DNA from: Ruixingdingia sedimenti
Lineage (GTDB): Bacteria > Pseudomonadota > Alphaproteobacteria > Rhodobacterales > Rhodobacteraceae
NCBI RefSeq assembly: GCF_031432425.1
Contig: NZ_JAVKPH010000037.1
Location: forward strand, 1 to 28,324
DNA: 28,324 nt
Direction: 5' to 3'
Below are positions 28,129 through 28,324 of this stretch, in pieces. The notes under the pieces are model-generated. The model was not told the DNA's origin. It saw only the letters and a list, made by a program, of their open reading frames with translations, and made no database searches. Made by a program: the position numbers and the translations under genes. Position 1 is the first letter of the stretch, and each line of letters opens with the position of its first letter.

Positions 28129-28324
28129 GGCTCTGTTGCACAAATCGCGTGAGGGATTCATCTCGTGAATCCAGCGTGGTAGCTTGACTGCATGAGCAGA
28201 CCGACACCCCCGATCTACAAGACCAGGAACTGGCCCGCCTATAACCCAGCGCTCAAGCGCCGCGGCTCTCTGACGATCTGGTTCGACCCCGCCATGACGT
28301 GGAAGGCCGCGCCGACTGGCAAGC
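28129..28324 (+). mobile_element. IS5-family-like insertion sequence, left end (partial)
   Basis: The terminal sequence GGCTCTGTTGCACAAATC (28129-28146) resembles terminal inverted repeats of the IS5/IS903 group, and a transposase-like gene starts 46 nt inside it. The boundary may be 1-2 nt off because of the four G at 28127-28130. The right end, the matching inverted repeat and any target duplication are outside the window. Confidence 0.7.
28192..28324 (+). CDS. IS5-type transposase, N-terminal part
   Basis: The first 44 codons begin MSRPTPPIYKTRNWPAYNPA, followed by LKRRGSLTIWFDPAMTWKAA and PTGK. The run Y-K-x-x-N-W-x-x-Y-N-x-A-L-x-x-R-G-S-L-T-x-W is the conserved start of IS5-family (IS903/IS1031-like) DDE transposases common in Alphaproteobacteria. 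The catalytic DDE residues lie beyond the window. The strand is the same as the disrupted gene. Confidence 0.85.
   Translation, partial: MSRPTPPIYKTRNWPAYNPALKRRGSLTIWFDPAMTWKAAPTGK

Noticed and set aside
1..28324. CRISPR arrays, rRNA genes, diversity-generating retroelement
   Set aside because: No regular spacer-repeat pattern, no rRNA sequence and no reverse transcriptase were seen.

Overview
The window is GC-rich DNA typical of an alphaproteobacterium, probably Rhodobacterales (inferred from gene types and the IS5-type transposase, not tested). Positions 1 to about 25,514 are the right-hand part of a siphovirus-type prophage with a lambda-like head. The prophage ends in the 3' half of a tRNA-Arg(CCG) gene at 25,465-25,514. 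Beyond it lies host chromosome: an MmgE/PrpD gene, a SnoaL-like gene, and a secreted PRC-barrel-like gene cut by an IS5-type element that runs off the window.

Prophage layout, left to right on the + strand: end of the large terminase, gpW-like head protein, portal, ClpP-fold head protease, gpE-like capsid, a duplicated gpFII-like connector, tail completion and tail terminator proteins, tail tube, tail assembly chaperones joined by a -1 frameshift, tape measure, four tail-tip/fibre genes, a metallophosphoesterase overlapping a small sigma factor, a lysis cassette (amidase, holin-like protein, 35-aa membrane peptide, Rz/Rz1), then an excisionase-like protein overlapping a tyrosine integrase. 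Past a bidirectional terminator, the minus strand carries a two-gene DGQHR plus membrane-protein module and seven tightly coupled small genes of unknown function, ending at the attachment site.

The main discovery is a bipartite sequence found five times on the + strand: CGCAAC, 15 (once 16) nt, then GTGAATAACGGGG. Four copies sit 28-44 nt before the start codons of the head protease, tail tube, tail chaperone and amidase genes; the fifth lies inside the protease gene about 300 nt before the capsid gene. It looks like a promoter with an ECF-like -35 'AAC' box. The prophage also encodes a 172-aa two-domain sigma-70-family protein (18,106-18,624). I infer that this sigma reads the five promoters, so late genes would form a dispersed sigma regulon instead of one Q-antiterminated operon. 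Intrinsic terminators after capsid, tail tube and tail fibre divide the late region into units that fit these promoters.

Second in interest is the DGQHR/five-TM gene pair between the integrase and the attachment site, which is visibly more AT-rich than its surroundings and occupies a typical cargo position. It is a candidate for an undescribed phage-borne defence or exclusion module. No search or structure prediction could be run, so family names rest on motifs and gene order.
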